A DNA stretch of 64,000 bases from Ostreococcus lucimarinus CCE9901 (GCF_000092065.1 NC_009360.1:558001-622000), one strand, 5' to 3'; numbered from the stretch's first letter, positions 52,158 to 61,775 are shown. Made by a program: numbers and translations. Notes: generated by a model from the sequence alone, not told the origin.

Positions 52158-55100
52158 CTAGGCGACGCGAGGCGCGCCCTGGGCGTCAAGATTCACCCAG
52201 CTCGCGTCCGCGAGCGGAGCCTTCTCGGATGAACCGATGATGGCGATCGCGGGGGCGACGCCGCGGAGGTGGGCGGCGGCGACGCGAGATAAATCCGCCG
52301 GCGACGCGGCGAGCAACCCGTCGCGGAAACGCTGACGCTCTTCGTCGGTGACGCCGGTTAAGAAACCGGAGTTTCCGCGCGCGCTGGGAGCGAGCGGGGC
52401 GTCGAGTTGCTTGAACGCGCGAAGTTGAGCCTCTTCGAGCTCTTTTGTGGTGATGTTCTCCGAGTTCGTGGCCCATTCGATGGATTTGGTGAAAGTGTCC
52501 AACGTCTCCGTCGTGTTCGGATCGCGGTAGGAGAAGAAGGTGAAGAGCGAGGACATCGGGTCCGAGGCACAACCACCGCCGTAAGCGCCGCCCTTTTCGC
52601 GAATTTCACGGTGAAGGTAGCCCGCGCTCAACGCTTGCGCGAGCAAGAATAATGCCGGAGCGTCGGGGTGGCTGTACGGCAACGCCGGAAGCGCGGCGGA
52701 GCAGTAATTGGTTTGCCCCGGGATGGAGACAAACACCTTGGAAAGCTCGGGTTTGAACGTCTTCAACTTCGTCGCCACGGTGTCCTTGTCGCTCGGACTG
52801 GCGGCAACCGGCTTGATATCTTTCAAGAACTTTGCGAATCGACGTTCGGTGGCGGAAAAGCTTTCTTTTTGGCACGCGATGCGGCATCGCTGTACGCGCT
52901 CGGGGCGAAGCGCGAACGCGGCGATTTCGGCCATCGCGGTTTCAACTTCATCGATCGCGCCTTCCTTGGACAAGCGCGAGACGAGGCCGACGTGAGGCAA
53001 TCCACTCGTTTCGTTCGACAACGCACTCGTGGCGCTGATTTGAGCGCCTGCGAGGTTTCTCGCGTATTGCATGCCTTGCTGTCCAACGGAGGCGCCGAGT
53101 GCGGCGGCACGACGTGTCAACAACAACTTGACGCGCTCTTCTTCCCCTCGCCACTTCGCCGTTTGCAAATCGGTGAGAATATCGAACATCGCGTCGACGT
53201 TGCGTTCGAGCGCGTGACCGCTGATGGACAGCGACATCGTCGGCGTACCTTTGCCGTCGGTGGGAGTACGAACGACGGAGCCGACGGAAAAGCCGCCTGT
53301 GCGAAGCTTGATTTGTTCCGCCAAATCCTTGTACTTCATCTTTTCCGTGCCGAGCTGATCGATGAAATCCATGAACATGTCTAAATAAGGCACCAACCGC
53401 TGCGGAAGACCATCCAGATCAAAGTGCGTGCTAAAGTAGACGACACCGTTGGTCGGTTGCTCGTCGTACTGAAGCGGAATGTTACCGGCGATTTTCATAT
53501 TCTTCGACCCCCAGCGCTTAATGTCTTTCGGCACGGCCTCGGCGACGATCAGGGTGGGTAACACCGATACGTCTTCCTTCTTATCTTGATTCTCTTTGAG
53601 CACGAGCGCGTCGGCGACGATCTTCTTCTTCTGGTCCTCGGTCAACGTCTTTTCGATGCTCTTCAGCTTTGCCTTCTCCGCTTCGTCGAGCTTTTTGTCG
53701 TAATCAGGATCAGTGCGCGCGGTGATCGTGAGACGGTGCGTGTTGTCTAAGAACCACTTTTTGATGAGCTTTTGCCAGTACTGCGGATCCGCGTCGAGCG
53801 CGGCGTTGAGCTTGGCCGCGAGCTCGGGCGTGCGCAACGCGCGCAGCGAGTCGCCGTCGTGCACCCACGTCGAGAAGGCTCCGAAACCGGTGTACAATCC
53901 GAACTGCGTCGTAACCGCCGCGGAGTCGAGTTCGAGCTGGTGCATCACCGCTTCGACGCGCTCGCGCGGGAACCCTTCGCGAGAGATGCGCTCGAGAACG
54001 TCGAGAATAGTCTTTTCAATCTTGTCCATATCCGCGTCGGCGACATCCTTCAAGCCGACGGCGAAGGACGTCTCTCGGCGAGAGCCACCGTAGCCAGTGC
54101 CCGGGGCGAAACCGCTCCCGAGGCCGGGCTCGAGGAGCGCTTCGTAAAGGTACGATTGCGGTCCGCTCGTGAGCAAGTCACTGGCGACGCCCAAGGCGAA
54201 GTTGTCCAACGAAACTGGATCCTCGATTTGGTTCACCATGAGCCACGCGAGAGAGATGAGCGACTGCTTGTTCGCGTCAGCCACCACCGCGTCCGCGGGT
54301 ACGGTGGCTTCGACGCGCTTCGGCGCGGTGAAACGCTTTTCGTCTTCGACGATCAACTTGCTCACGTCGAGTTTATCAAAGCGGTGCAACGCCGAGTCTT
54401 CGATTTGCTGCAAAGTCTCCTCGAGCGGCAAGTCGCCGTACGTGTAAAACTTCGCGTTTGACGGGTGATAATGCAACGCGTGGAACGCCTTGAGCTGTTC
54501 GTACGTCAAGTCGGGAATGTTGACCGGATCTCCACCGCTGTTCCAATGGTACGTGGACGTCGGGAACAAGTTCTCGCCGAGCGCTCTGCCGTATCGCGCG
54601 CTCTGCGACCCCATCGCGCCCTTCATCTCGTTGAACACGATGCCCTTGTAAATCAAATCGCTCGTCGGGTCGTCCATCTTCGCGAACTCGAAGCGGTGAC
54701 CTTCTTGCGAGAAATCCTCCGCGGCGATCTTGGGGAAAAACGCGGCGTCCAAGTAGACGTCGAGCAAGTTTTTGTAATCCACGCGGTTCATCGTCGAAAA
54801 CGGGTAGCACGTGAAATCGCTCGCCGTCATCGCGTTCATGAACGTGCTCAACGATCGTCGCAGCATGTTAAAGAACGGATCTCTCACCGGAAACTTTTCG
54901 CTTCCGCACAACACCGTGTGTTCCAACACGTGCGCCACGCCCGTCGAATCCCGCGGCGTCGTCCGAAACGCCACGTTGAATCCCGCGTTCGAGTCGTCCG
55001 CGCCCACGTGCAGCACCTTCGCCCCCGTCTTCACGTGCTCCAGCTCCACCGCCACGACGTCGTACGGCATCACTCGCTTCGTCGACGTCACCTCGAACGC

Positions 55101-55403
55101 CCCTCCCGCGAGCCTCGTCCCCGGTTTCAAATTTTCCAGCGCGTCGAGCGTCGCCTTCGCGTCCTCGCTCGTCGCCCGTTTCGTCGCCGTCGCCGTCGCG
55201 TTCGCCCCCCCGACCCGTCCCGCCCCGATCGCCGACATCGACGCCGCGCTCGTCCCGACCATCACCTCTCGCCGCGTCGCTCGCGTCGCTCGCGTCGCGT
55301 CTCGTCCTCTTCGCCCGCGTCGTTCGCCGAGTCTCGTCCTCGCGAATCCGCGCGTCGTCGTCGTCGCCGTCGTCGTCGACCGTCGCGCGACCGCTCGAAG
55401 CAT
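52158..55403 (-). CDS. PREP: Presequence protease PreP (M16C zinc metalloprotease)
   Basis: The protein is 1,081 residues from the ATG at 55403, with a Thr/Arg-rich organelle transit peptide (about 1-75). The inverted zinc motif HxxEH is HVLEH (about 158-162), followed by TVLCGSEKFPVRDPFFNMLRRSLSTFMNAMTASDFTCYPF. LIYKGIVFNEMKGAMGSQ lies further on. The C-terminal half shows EIREKGGAYGGGC, with the Arg/Tyr loop completing the active site. PreP degrades cleaved transit peptides and other short peptides in the mitochondrial matrix and chloroplast stroma. The length is usual for the family. It is divergent from BPG2 across 197 bp. Confidence 0.96.
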   Translation of the reverse strand: MLRAVARRSTTTATTTTRGFARTRLGERRGRRGRDATRATRATRREVMVGTSAASMSAIGAGRVGGANATATATKRATSEDAKATLDALENLKPGTRLAGGAFEVTSTKRVMPYDVVAVELEHVKTGAKVLHVGADDSNAGFNVAFRTTPRDSTGVAHVLEHTVLCGSEKFPVRDPFFNMLRRSLSTFMNAMTASDFTCYPFSTMNRVDYKNLLDVYLDAAFFPKIAAEDFSQEGHRFEFAKMDDPTSDLIYKGIVFNEMKGAMGSQSARYGRALGENLFPTSTYHWNSGGDPVNIPDLTYEQLKAFHALHYHPSNAKFYTYGDLPLEETLQQIEDSALHRFDKLDVSKLIVEDEKRFTAPKRVEATVPADAVVADANKQSLISLAWLMVNQIEDPVSLDNFALGVASDLLTSGPQSYLYEALLEPGLGSGFAPGTGYGGSRRETSFAVGLKDVADADMDKIEKTILDVLERISREGFPRERVEAVMHQLELDSAAVTTQFGLYTGFGAFSTWVHDGDSLRALRTPELAAKLNAALDADPQYWQKLIKKWFLDNTHRLTITARTDPDYDKKLDEAEKAKLKSIEKTLTEDQKKKIVADALVLKENQDKKEDVSVLPTLIVAEAVPKDIKRWGSKNMKIAGNIPLQYDEQPTNGVVYFSTHFDLDGLPQRLVPYLDMFMDFIDQLGTEKMKYKDLAEQIKLRTGGFSVGSVVRTPTDGKGTPTMSLSISGHALERNVDAMFDILTDLQTAKWRGEEERVKLLLTRRAAALGASVGQQGMQYARNLAGAQISATSALSNETSGLPHVGLVSRLSKEGAIDEVETAMAEIAAFALRPERVQRCRIACQKESFSATERRFAKFLKDIKPVAASPSDKDTVATKLKTFKPELSKVFVSIPGQTNYCSAALPALPYSHPDAPALFLLAQALSAGYLHREIREKGGAYGGGCASDPMSSLFTFFSYRDPNTTETLDTFTKSIEWATNSENITTKELEEAQLRAFKQLDAPLAPSARGNSGFLTGVTDEERQRFRDGLLAASPADLSRVAAAHLRGVAPAIAIIGSSEKAPLADASWVNLDAQGAPRVA

Positions 55404-55489
55404 GCACCGCGCGTTCGGCGTCGTCTTCGCGTCGCTCGTCCCTCGTCCGTCGCGCGTTCGTTCCTTCGCGCGCGCGCGCGTCGCCGTGT

Positions 55490-55538
<49 letters not shown>

Positions 55539-55600
55539 TCGTCGCTGTTACGGTTTTTTTTACGCGTCGGCGGCGGTCATCGCGGCATCGCGCGACGCGC
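55404..55600. promoter_or_regulatory. Shared divergent promoter, PreP and BPG2
   Basis: These 197 bp between two ATGs are GC-rich and contain the TCG/CATCGT repeat tract listed separately. An 8-nt T run with ACGG before it lies near 55550-55561. Confidence 0.55.
55489..55546. repeat. TCG microsatellite with three 12-bp CATCGTCGTCGT units
   Basis: A run of TCG trinucleotides is interrupted at regular 12-bp steps by CATC, giving three exact 12-bp units at 55501-55536. It sits mid-way in the PreP/BPG2 shared promoter and is probably length-variable. Confidence 0.9.
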
Positions 55601-57457
55601 ATGCGACGCGCGTGGCGGTGCGCGCGCGTCGCGACGCGCGCGATGCCGACGGCGACGACGCGCGCGAGCGGCGCGAGCGTCGCGGCGCGCGCGCAGCGGA
55701 CGACGACGACGACGACGACGGCGGCGGGGACGCGATGGGGACGGACGGGCGGGAGCCAGCGACGGGGGCGCGCGGCGACGGCGCGCGCGCGCGCGGTGGG
55801 GACGGGAACGCCGAGCGTGTGCCCGGGGTGCGGGGTCGGGCTGCAGCGCGAGGACGCGAACGCGCCGGGGTACTACGTGACGCCGAGACGCGCGCTGGAG
55901 GCGGCGGCGGCGGCGGAAGAGAGGAACGACGAGGACGACGCGGAGGAAGCGAGCGAGGCGTTCGAGTTCGAGGACGGCGACGACGATGTGGACGACGACG
56001 CGATCGACGAGACGTACGTGCCGCCGGGGTTCGAGTTGATGGATGAAGAAAACGTGAGCGGGTTGGACGCCGAGGAGGCGGCGGCGCGGTTGGACGCGTT
56101 GAATTCTTTGTTTGACGACGACGAGGACGACGAGGCGACGAAACGACGGGCGAAGAAAAAGCGTGGACCGCCGACGGTGGTGTGCGCGCGGTGCTTCGCG
56201 CTGCGAACGAGCGGACGGGTGAAGAACGCGGCGGCGGAGGTACTGTTGCCGTCGTTCGATTTCGCGCGCGTCGTCGGCGATAGTTTCGAGCGGTTGACGG
56301 GCGAAGGCCGCGCCGTGGTTTTACTCATGGTCGATTTACTGGATTTCGACGGATCGTTTCCGGTGGATGCCATCGACGTCATCGAGCCGTACGTGGAGAA
56401 GGGCGTGGTGGACGTCTTGCTCGTGGCGAACAAGGTGGACTTGATGCCCACGCAGTGCACGCGCACGCGCTTGACTTCGTTCGTGCGACGGCGGTCGAAG
56501 GATTTCGGGCTTTCGCGATGCGCGGGCGTGCACTTGGTGAGCGCCAAAGCGGGGATGGGGGTGGCGATTTTGGCGCAACAGCTCGAAGACATGCTCGATC
56601 GAGGGAAAGAGGTGTACGTCGTCGGCGCGCAAAACGCGGGTAAGAGTTCGTTGATCAACCGCTTGAGTCAAAGGTACGGCGGCCCGGGTGAAGAAGACGG
56701 AGGCCCGATCGCGAGTCCGCTTCCTGGGACGACGCTCGGGATGGTGAAGCTCCCGGCGCTGTTGCCGAACAGTTCAGACGTCTACGACACGCCCGGATTG
56801 TTGCAACCGTTTCAACTCTCTTCGCGATTGAACGGCGATGAGATGAAGGTCGTTTTACCGAACAAGCGTGTCACGCCGCGCACGTATCGCATCGAAGTCG
56901 GTGGCACGATTCACATAGGTGGTTTAGCGCGCATCGACGTCTTGGAATCGCCGCAACGCACGCTATACCTCACCGTGTGGGCGTCGAACAAGGTCGCCAC
57001 GCACTACGCGCGCACGACAAAGGGAGCGGACACGTTTCTCGAGAAGCACGGAGGGACGAAGATGACGCCTCCGATCGGAGAGGCTCGCATGAGACAGTTT
57101 GGCGCGTGGGGGTCACGCGTCGTGAACATCTATGGCGAAGACTGGCAAGCGTCGACGCGAGACATCTCCATCGCCGGGCTCTGTTGGATCGGCGTTGGGT
57201 GCAATGGGAACGCTTCGTTCAAGATTTGGACGCACGAGGGCGTGCAAGTCGTCACTCGCGAAGCGTTAGTTCCCGACATGGCCAAGAGTTTAATGTCGCC
57301 CGGTTTTTCCTTTGAAAACGTCGGCGGCGATTCGTCAAACAAGCGTCCGAACGATCGCGCGAATCGGCAACGCGGTCGAGGCGGCGGCGGCGGCGGCGGC
57401 GGTCGAGGCGGTCGAGGCGGTCGAGGCGGTCGAGGCGGTCGATCGCGGTCGTCATAG
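55601..57457 (+). CDS. Circularly permuted GTPase BPG2/YqeH family, plastid
   Basis: The protein is 618 residues from the ATG at 55601. A transit peptide (about 1-65) is followed by a first zinc cluster (CPGCGVGLQREDANAPGYY), an acidic stretch and VCARCFALRTSG. The GTPase motifs come in permuted order: G4 ANKVD, G5 SAKAG, G1 GAQNAGKSS, then the G2/G3 region PLPGTTLG and DTPG. This order defines the YqeH group. Plant BPG2 is a plastid protein needed for 16S/23S rRNA processing and greening. The tail (about 590-618) is Gly/Arg-rich, an RGG-like RNA-binding end encoded by a minisatellite. Most BPG2 proteins are of similar length without such a tail. Confidence 0.9.
   Translation: MRRAWRCARVATRAMPTATTRASGASVAARAQRTTTTTTTAAGTRWGRTGGSQRRGRAATARARAVGTGTPSVCPGCGVGLQREDANAPGYYVTPRRALEAAAAAEERNDEDDAEEASEAFEFEDGDDDVDDDAIDETYVPPGFELMDEENVSGLDAEEAAARLDALNSLFDDDEDDEATKRRAKKKRGPPTVVCARCFALRTSGRVKNAAAEVLLPSFDFARVVGDSFERLTGEGRAVVLLMVDLLDFDGSFPVDAIDVIEPYVEKGVVDVLLVANKVDLMPTQCTRTRLTSFVRRRSKDFGLSRCAGVHLVSAKAGMGVAILAQQLEDMLDRGKEVYVVGAQNAGKSSLINRLSQRYGGPGEEDGGPIASPLPGTTLGMVKLPALLPNSSDVYDTPGLLQPFQLSSRLNGDEMKVVLPNKRVTPRTYRIEVGGTIHIGGLARIDVLESPQRTLYLTVWASNKVATHYARTTKGADTFLEKHGGTKMTPPIGEARMRQFGAWGSRVVNIYGEDWQASTRDISIAGLCWIGVGCNGNASFKIWTHEGVQVVTREALVPDMAKSLMSPGFSFENVGGDSSNKRPNDRANRQRGRGGGGGGGGRGGRGGRGGRGGRSRSS
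57401..57436. repeat. 9-bp minisatellite coding for Gly/Arg tail
   Basis: Four exact copies of GGTCGAGGC encode GRGGRGG-type residues at the end of the BPG2 protein, after a run of GGC codons. It is a coding tandem repeat. Confidence 0.95.
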
Positions 57458-57587
57458 CGGTCAATCAATAAAAGTTGTAGTTTAACCATTCGCGCCCAAA
57501 GTCAACCATCGACAAGGGAAGAGGAACTGACTTTTTCGAGTCAACGAGGGTCCTTCGTCTCGCGCGTAAGACGCCACCTCACGCCTG

Positions 57588-58196
57588 ATGACGTACTGCG
57601 AGTGTTGCGGAGAACAAATTTCGCACATCCCTCGTCCGCGAAAAACACGCGCGAAAAACACGCGCGAGGACGCGTACGTCGCGTTGCCGCGCGACGAGGA
57701 TTATCACATGAGCGGCTATGAATTGAACGACGCCGAAAAAGCGCTTGAGTCTGCGGTGCGCGAGGCGCTCATGGACACGGTGCACCCCAAAGGAGTCGCC
57801 ATGAATCGAGCGCTAGTGACTCTGACGGTGTTCAAGTTTGTGCCGCACCCGCGCGTCGGGCGTTCGTTCAAGGTCGACTGCACACTAGACGCTACCACCG
57901 GAGCGCTGGTCATCCAAAACTTTACGAGACGGAATTTCCTGAAGCTCGCGAGCGATTACGGGAGATTAGATTTTGGACAGACGGCGGTGATCATACGCAC
58001 ATTTTACGCGACGAAAAAGGGCGATCGAGGAATGCCGTACAAGCGCGTGCGCGGCTTCGTCATGTGGTCGAAAGGGCGGAGGCGGCCGGACGGTTCGCGA
58101 GACGTAGCTTTCGGACGAGCGTCCAAGGCGGAGTTAATCGCGTCGTACGCCATGGACCCTCCACCCCCAGCCGAGCGCGTCGAGTTCATCGGCTGA
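57588..58196 (+). CDS. Hypothetical 202-residue protein with N-terminal CxxC
   Basis: The protein is 202 residues from the ATG at 57588. The first eight residues hold three cysteines (MTYCECCG), possibly a metal site or acylation region. A basic stretch follows, then the segment SGYELNDAEKALESAVREALMD and a probable alpha/beta domain (residues about 70-165): LVTLTVFKFVPHPRVGRSFKVDC, NFTRRNFLKLASDYGRLDFGQTAVIIRTFYAT and YKRVRGFVMWSKG. I do not recognise a family. The gene is real by its codon pattern, its tight fit between neighbours and its well-formed protein. It is 131 bp downstream of BPG2 and its stop is 76 bp from the convergent next gene. Confidence 0.7.
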   Translation: MTYCECCGEQISHIPRPRKTRAKNTREDAYVALPRDEDYHMSGYELNDAEKALESAVREALMDTVHPKGVAMNRALVTLTVFKFVPHPRVGRSFKVDCTLDATTGALVIQNFTRRNFLKLASDYGRLDFGQTAVIIRTFYATKKGDRGMPYKRVRGFVMWSKGRRRPDGSRDVAFGRASKAELIASYAMDPPPPAERVEFIG

Positions 58197-58272
58197 TTTT
58201 TAATGTCACGAAATAAGACTCGCCGACTCGATAAATATTACACGCGAAGACGACGGATGCGCCGTAGACGCG

Positions 58273-58926
58273 TCAATCTTCAGATTCCTCTGCGCCCTTT
58301 TCGGCGATGCGTTGATTTTCCTTGATCCTATCCATGAGCTTATCCGCGATCCCGTCCTTCCAATCTCCACTCTCCACCTTCTTCACCTCCACGACTTCGC
58401 CGTTTTCGTCCAACTCCATCTCGCGCTCCAACGACTTCGCCACGCCGAGCACGCTCTTCCCCATCACCGCCGCCGTCACCACGTCCGCGAGCACCAAAAT
58501 CACCCCAAGCTTCCCAAACTTCGTCGCCGTCTTCCCCACGTCCGCCGGTTCGCGCTCTTCGTCCGTCGTCGTCGTCGCCTTTTCCTTCGCCGTCTCGCGT
58601 CTCTTCTCCGCCGCCTCGCGTCGCCACGACTCCGACCCCGCCGCCGCGTCTCCCTTCGCCGACGCCTTGATGATCTCCACGAGATCGACGTCTTCGTCGA
58701 ACGTCGACTGCATCAACCAATCGATCGGCTGGCCCGCCGCGTCGGCGCGCCGCGGCGCCGTCACCGCGAGCGCGCCCGCGAGCGCAATCATCGTCTCGCG
58801 CCGTCCCGTCGCGTCGCACCTCGCGCGCGCGCGCCGTCGCGCGCCGTCGCGCGTCGCGCGCGCACCGCGCGAACGTCGCCGCGTCGCGGTCGCGCCGCTC
58901 GACGCCGTCGCGCGCGTCGCGCGCAT
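58273..58926 (-). CDS. Plastid protein with Tat-like lumen signal, unrecognised
   Basis: The protein is 217 residues from the ATG at 58926; an ATG at 58989 gives 21 more residues. The N-terminus is a stroma-targeting type, then GRRETMIALAGALAVTAPRRADAA, in which twin Arg, a hydrophobic core and an A-x-A site form a Tat-type lumenal signal (about residues 40-65). The mature part has GQPIDWLMQSTFDEDVDLVEIIKASAKGD and a charged helix. A hydrophobic helix follows (KLGVILVLADVVTAAVMG), then an acidic C-terminal region. A thylakoid membrane or lumen protein is likely, with function unknown. It is divergent from Twinkle. Confidence 0.68.
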   Translation of the reverse strand: MRATRATASSGATATRRRSRGARATRDGARRRARARCDATGRRETMIALAGALAVTAPRRADAAGQPIDWLMQSTFDEDVDLVEIIKASAKGDAAAGSESWRREAAEKRRETAKEKATTTTDEEREPADVGKTATKFGKLGVILVLADVVTAAVMGKSVLGVAKSLEREMELDENGEVVEVKKVESGDWKDGIADKLMDRIKENQRIAEKGAEESED

Positions 58927-59125
58927 GATTTGAATTCGCGCGGGAAAGTGCCGCGCGCGCGACAGTTCGCGACGCGACGACGCGCGCATGCGAAGCGCCG
59001 CGCCGCGATCGACCGAATCGATCGCTGGACGCGCGAGCGCCGGACGCGCGAGCGCGAGCGCGAGCGCGCGCGCGCGCGGACGATCGACGATTCGAAGCGA
59101 ACAATCCATCGATTGCGCGCGACCG
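58927..59125. promoter_or_regulatory. Shared divergent promoter, lumen protein and Twinkle
   Basis: About 199 bp lie between the preferred ATGs, GC-rich with CGCGAGCG blocks. A CATG at 58987-58990 supplies the outermost ATG of both genes, so real 5' ends could overlap. No TATA box is seen. Confidence 0.5.
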
Positions 59126-61453
59126 ATGCGACGCGCGGTGGCGCGCGCGGTGCGAACGACGCGGTGCGACGCGGCGTGGACGATCGGCGGGACGACGGCG
59201 AGTCGGAGTCGAGGGGGAGCGGCGCGCGAGGTGCGGACGGCGGCGAGCGGATGGCCCGGGGACGGCGCGAACGGGACGGGTGGCGCGGGCGACGCGAAGC
59301 CAAAGGGCGCGAGCGTGCAGTGGTTGCGCTCGGGACAAGCGCCGACGCCGGGATCTGGGGGCGCGCGACCGACGCAAGGGCAAGGGATGATGCGAGGGCA
59401 GCCGATGGCGCCGCCGGCGCAGCGGGGACAGCCGGGACCGCCGCCGCCGCCGAGAGGCGCGGCGCCGGCGAACGGCGGACGTCCGCCGGCGAACGGCGGG
59501 GCGCAGAGGCCGCAGAGCGCGGGACAGAAGCCGCAGGGTAACGTAAATGGAGGTTCGGCGACGACGGCGCATTTCAGCACGCCCGCGCCGGTGGTGCATC
59601 GATCGAAGCCGGACGCCGAGGGCGAGTACGCGCAGCAAGGAAGCACGGGACCGCCCGGTTTGCGCGACGCGCTGATGGATCACCGCATCGTGCTGCAGAG
59701 CTACACCCCGGGTCAGCATCGAATCATTTGCCCGACGTGCAACGGTGGGTCCACGGGCGAGCGCTCGCTGGCCGTGCACGTAGAGGATGATGGGAAGAGC
59801 GCGGCGTGGATGTGCCATCGAGCCAACTGCGAGTGGTCTGGTGGCACTGGTATGGATGGGCGCACGCGCGCGTCCAAGGGCGCGGACGGCGCGACATCGA
59901 ACAGACGTGTGGCGAAACCCAAGTTGCCGGCGCCGGAGGACTTGCAGCGCATCGGACCGGGAGAAATGACGGCGGCGGCGACGAAGTGGGCGGAGATGCT
60001 CAAGTCGCGCGGCATCTCGCTCGAAACCGCCGAACGCAACGGTTTGGCGGTACAGAGTGTGTACTCCCCCATCGCGAGTGGTTACGTCGATGCTTTGTGC
60101 TTTCCGTACATGCGTGACGGAGAGTTGATCAACATCAAGTACCGCGGTCCGGACAAGACGTTTTGGCAAGTCAAGGGCGCCGAAAAGATCTTGTACGGCT
60201 TGGACGACGTGACTGGTGAAGAGGAAGTTATTCTCGTCGAAGGCGAGATGGATAAACTGGCGCTCGAAGAGGCAGGCTTTAAGAATGTGGTCTCGGTTCC
60301 GGACGGTGCGCCGGGCAAAGTGAAGGACGGCCCGACGCCTGCGCCCGAGGAGGACAAAAAGTACGAGTACCTTTGGAATTGTCGCGCGCAGCTCGACACG
60401 ATTTCTCGATTCGTCATCGCCACCGATTCCGATGGGCCAGGTCAGGCGCTTTCGGAGGAGCTCGCGCGACGCCTCGGGAAAGAGCGCTGCTGGCGCGTCA
60501 CCTGGCCCGAAGGCTGCAAGGATGCCAACGAAGCGCTTCAGAAAGAGGGCGCCGACGTCGTGCGCGAGTGCCTCACCACGGCTGAGGGCTTCCCTCTGCG
60601 AGGATTGTTTAGATTTTCCGAATTCGCGCCCGAAATTGAGTCGTATTTCAACATGACCACCGCGAACGAGCTTCGTGGCGTGTCTACGGGGTGGCGCAAC
60701 ATCGACAACAACTACAGAATCGTCCCGGGCGAGCTCACAGTCGTCACCGGCGTGCCGAATAGCGGTAAGTCAGAGTGGGTGGATGCGTTGATGTGCAATT
60801 TAGCGGTTCAGCACGGCTGGTCGTTCGCGCTTTGTTCTCTCGAAAACAAAGTGCACGAACACGCGAGAAAGTTGGTGGAGAAATACGTGGGAGAACCTTG
60901 GTTCGAAGGAAAATATTCGAAAGCGCCGCGAATGAATCCGGATACGATGCGCTCCGGGATGAAGTGGTTGAACGAGCATTTCGTGCTCATTCGTCACGAA
61001 GACGACGAACTTCCTAGTGTGGATTGGATCTTAGGATTGGCGCGCGCCGCGGTGTTGCGTCACGGCATCCGTGGGCTCTTGATCGACCCTTACAACGAGC
61101 TTGATCACAAGCGTCCCACGGGCCAAACGGAAACCGAGTACGTGTCGCAAATGCTCACTCGAATCAAACGGTTCGCTCAGCACTACGACGTCCACGTCTG
61201 GTTTGTCGCCCACCCGCGTCAGTTACACAACTGGAAAGGCGAAGCCCCGGGTCTGTACGACATCTCCGGCTCGGCGCACTTCATCAACAAGTGCGACAAT
61301 GGCATCGTCGTCCACCGTAATCGCGACGAAAAGCTCGGATCGCTTCGTGAGGTGACGATTAACGTTCAAAAAGTTAGAAATAAAGTCGCTGGCTCTATCG
61401 GCGACCCAAAACTCGAGTACAACGTCTCCAACGGTCGTTACGTCGACATCTAG
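59126..61453 (+). CDS. Twinkle-type organellar DNA primase-helicase
   Basis: The protein is 775 residues from the ATG at 59126; the outer ATG at 58988 would add 46. A transit peptide and a Gly/Pro/Gln-rich linker (to about residue 180) precede the primase half. That half has a zinc-binding cluster (CPTC, then CHRANC, about 200-240) and TOPRIM motifs VEGEMDK (about 371) and ATDSDGPGQ. The helicase half is RecA-like, with Walker A GVPNSGKS (about 542), SLENKVHEHARKL, LLIDPYNEL and VWFVAHPRQ. The zinc site and TOPRIM acidic residues are intact, so both primase and helicase activity are expected, as in phage T7 gp4 and plant Twinkle. It replicates mitochondrial and/or plastid DNA. Confidence 0.94.
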   Translation: MRRAVARAVRTTRCDAAWTIGGTTASRSRGGAAREVRTAASGWPGDGANGTGGAGDAKPKGASVQWLRSGQAPTPGSGGARPTQGQGMMRGQPMAPPAQRGQPGPPPPPRGAAPANGGRPPANGGAQRPQSAGQKPQGNVNGGSATTAHFSTPAPVVHRSKPDAEGEYAQQGSTGPPGLRDALMDHRIVLQSYTPGQHRIICPTCNGGSTGERSLAVHVEDDGKSAAWMCHRANCEWSGGTGMDGRTRASKGADGATSNRRVAKPKLPAPEDLQRIGPGEMTAAATKWAEMLKSRGISLETAERNGLAVQSVYSPIASGYVDALCFPYMRDGELINIKYRGPDKTFWQVKGAEKILYGLDDVTGEEEVILVEGEMDKLALEEAGFKNVVSVPDGAPGKVKDGPTPAPEEDKKYEYLWNCRAQLDTISRFVIATDSDGPGQALSEELARRLGKERCWRVTWPEGCKDANEALQKEGADVVRECLTTAEGFPLRGLFRFSEFAPEIESYFNMTTANELRGVSTGWRNIDNNYRIVPGELTVVTGVPNSGKSEWVDALMCNLAVQHGWSFALCSLENKVHEHARKLVEKYVGEPWFEGKYSKAPRMNPDTMRSGMKWLNEHFVLIRHEDDELPSVDWILGLARAAVLRHGIRGLLIDPYNELDHKRPTGQTETEYVSQMLTRIKRFAQHYDVHVWFVAHPRQLHNWKGEAPGLYDISGSAHFINKCDNGIVVHRNRDEKLGSLREVTINVQKVRNKVAGSIGDPKLEYNVSNGRYVDI

Positions 61454-61775
61454 GCTCGCTTTTAATCGAATCGTTCTTCTCACCTTTACGACACAGTCTT
61501 CGCGCCGCGGCGTTCGACGTCCCGGCGTCACGACGACCGGCGCACATCGCCTCGAAAACGCACTCGAGAGCTCGTAAAATCGAAACGGGGATACACTTAT
61601 GTTATTCTTTGCATTAACATGCGCTAACCTGCGCTAGTCTCTCGCCGTCGAACTTTGCAGCCGTCGCCGCGGAACCCTCGCCTGAAGAACCACCACCGCC
61701 GCTCGCGTCCGCTACCCGCGTCGCGCGCGCTCGCGGTCGATCTCGAGCGACGCGCGTCTGACCTAATCGTCGTCC
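61454..61775. other. Convergent intergenic region after Twinkle
   Basis: These 322 bp lie between the stops of two convergent genes. They hold an AT-rich segment near 61595-61640 (TTATGTTATTCTTTGCATTAAC) with two nearby GCGCTA blocks, and GC-rich sequence on both sides. I see no ORF, tRNA or repeat of note; 3' end signals for both genes should be here. Confidence 0.5.

Noticed and set aside
51815-52189. N-terminal extension of the P4-ATPase to a TTG codon
   Set aside because: It would overlap the PreP stop, has no ATG and reads as low-complexity sequence; the ATG at 51814 fits the family start.
54465-56046. Plus-strand frames of 411-471 residues over the PreP start
   Set aside because: Opposite strand of a conserved metalloprotease with intact zinc motif; composition is typical of GC-driven shadow frames.
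58340-60169. 609-residue minus-strand open frame opposite Twinkle
   Set aside because: Arg-rich shadow frame caused by high GC; it overlaps the lumen protein and the zinc and TOPRIM parts of Twinkle, which are clearly real.
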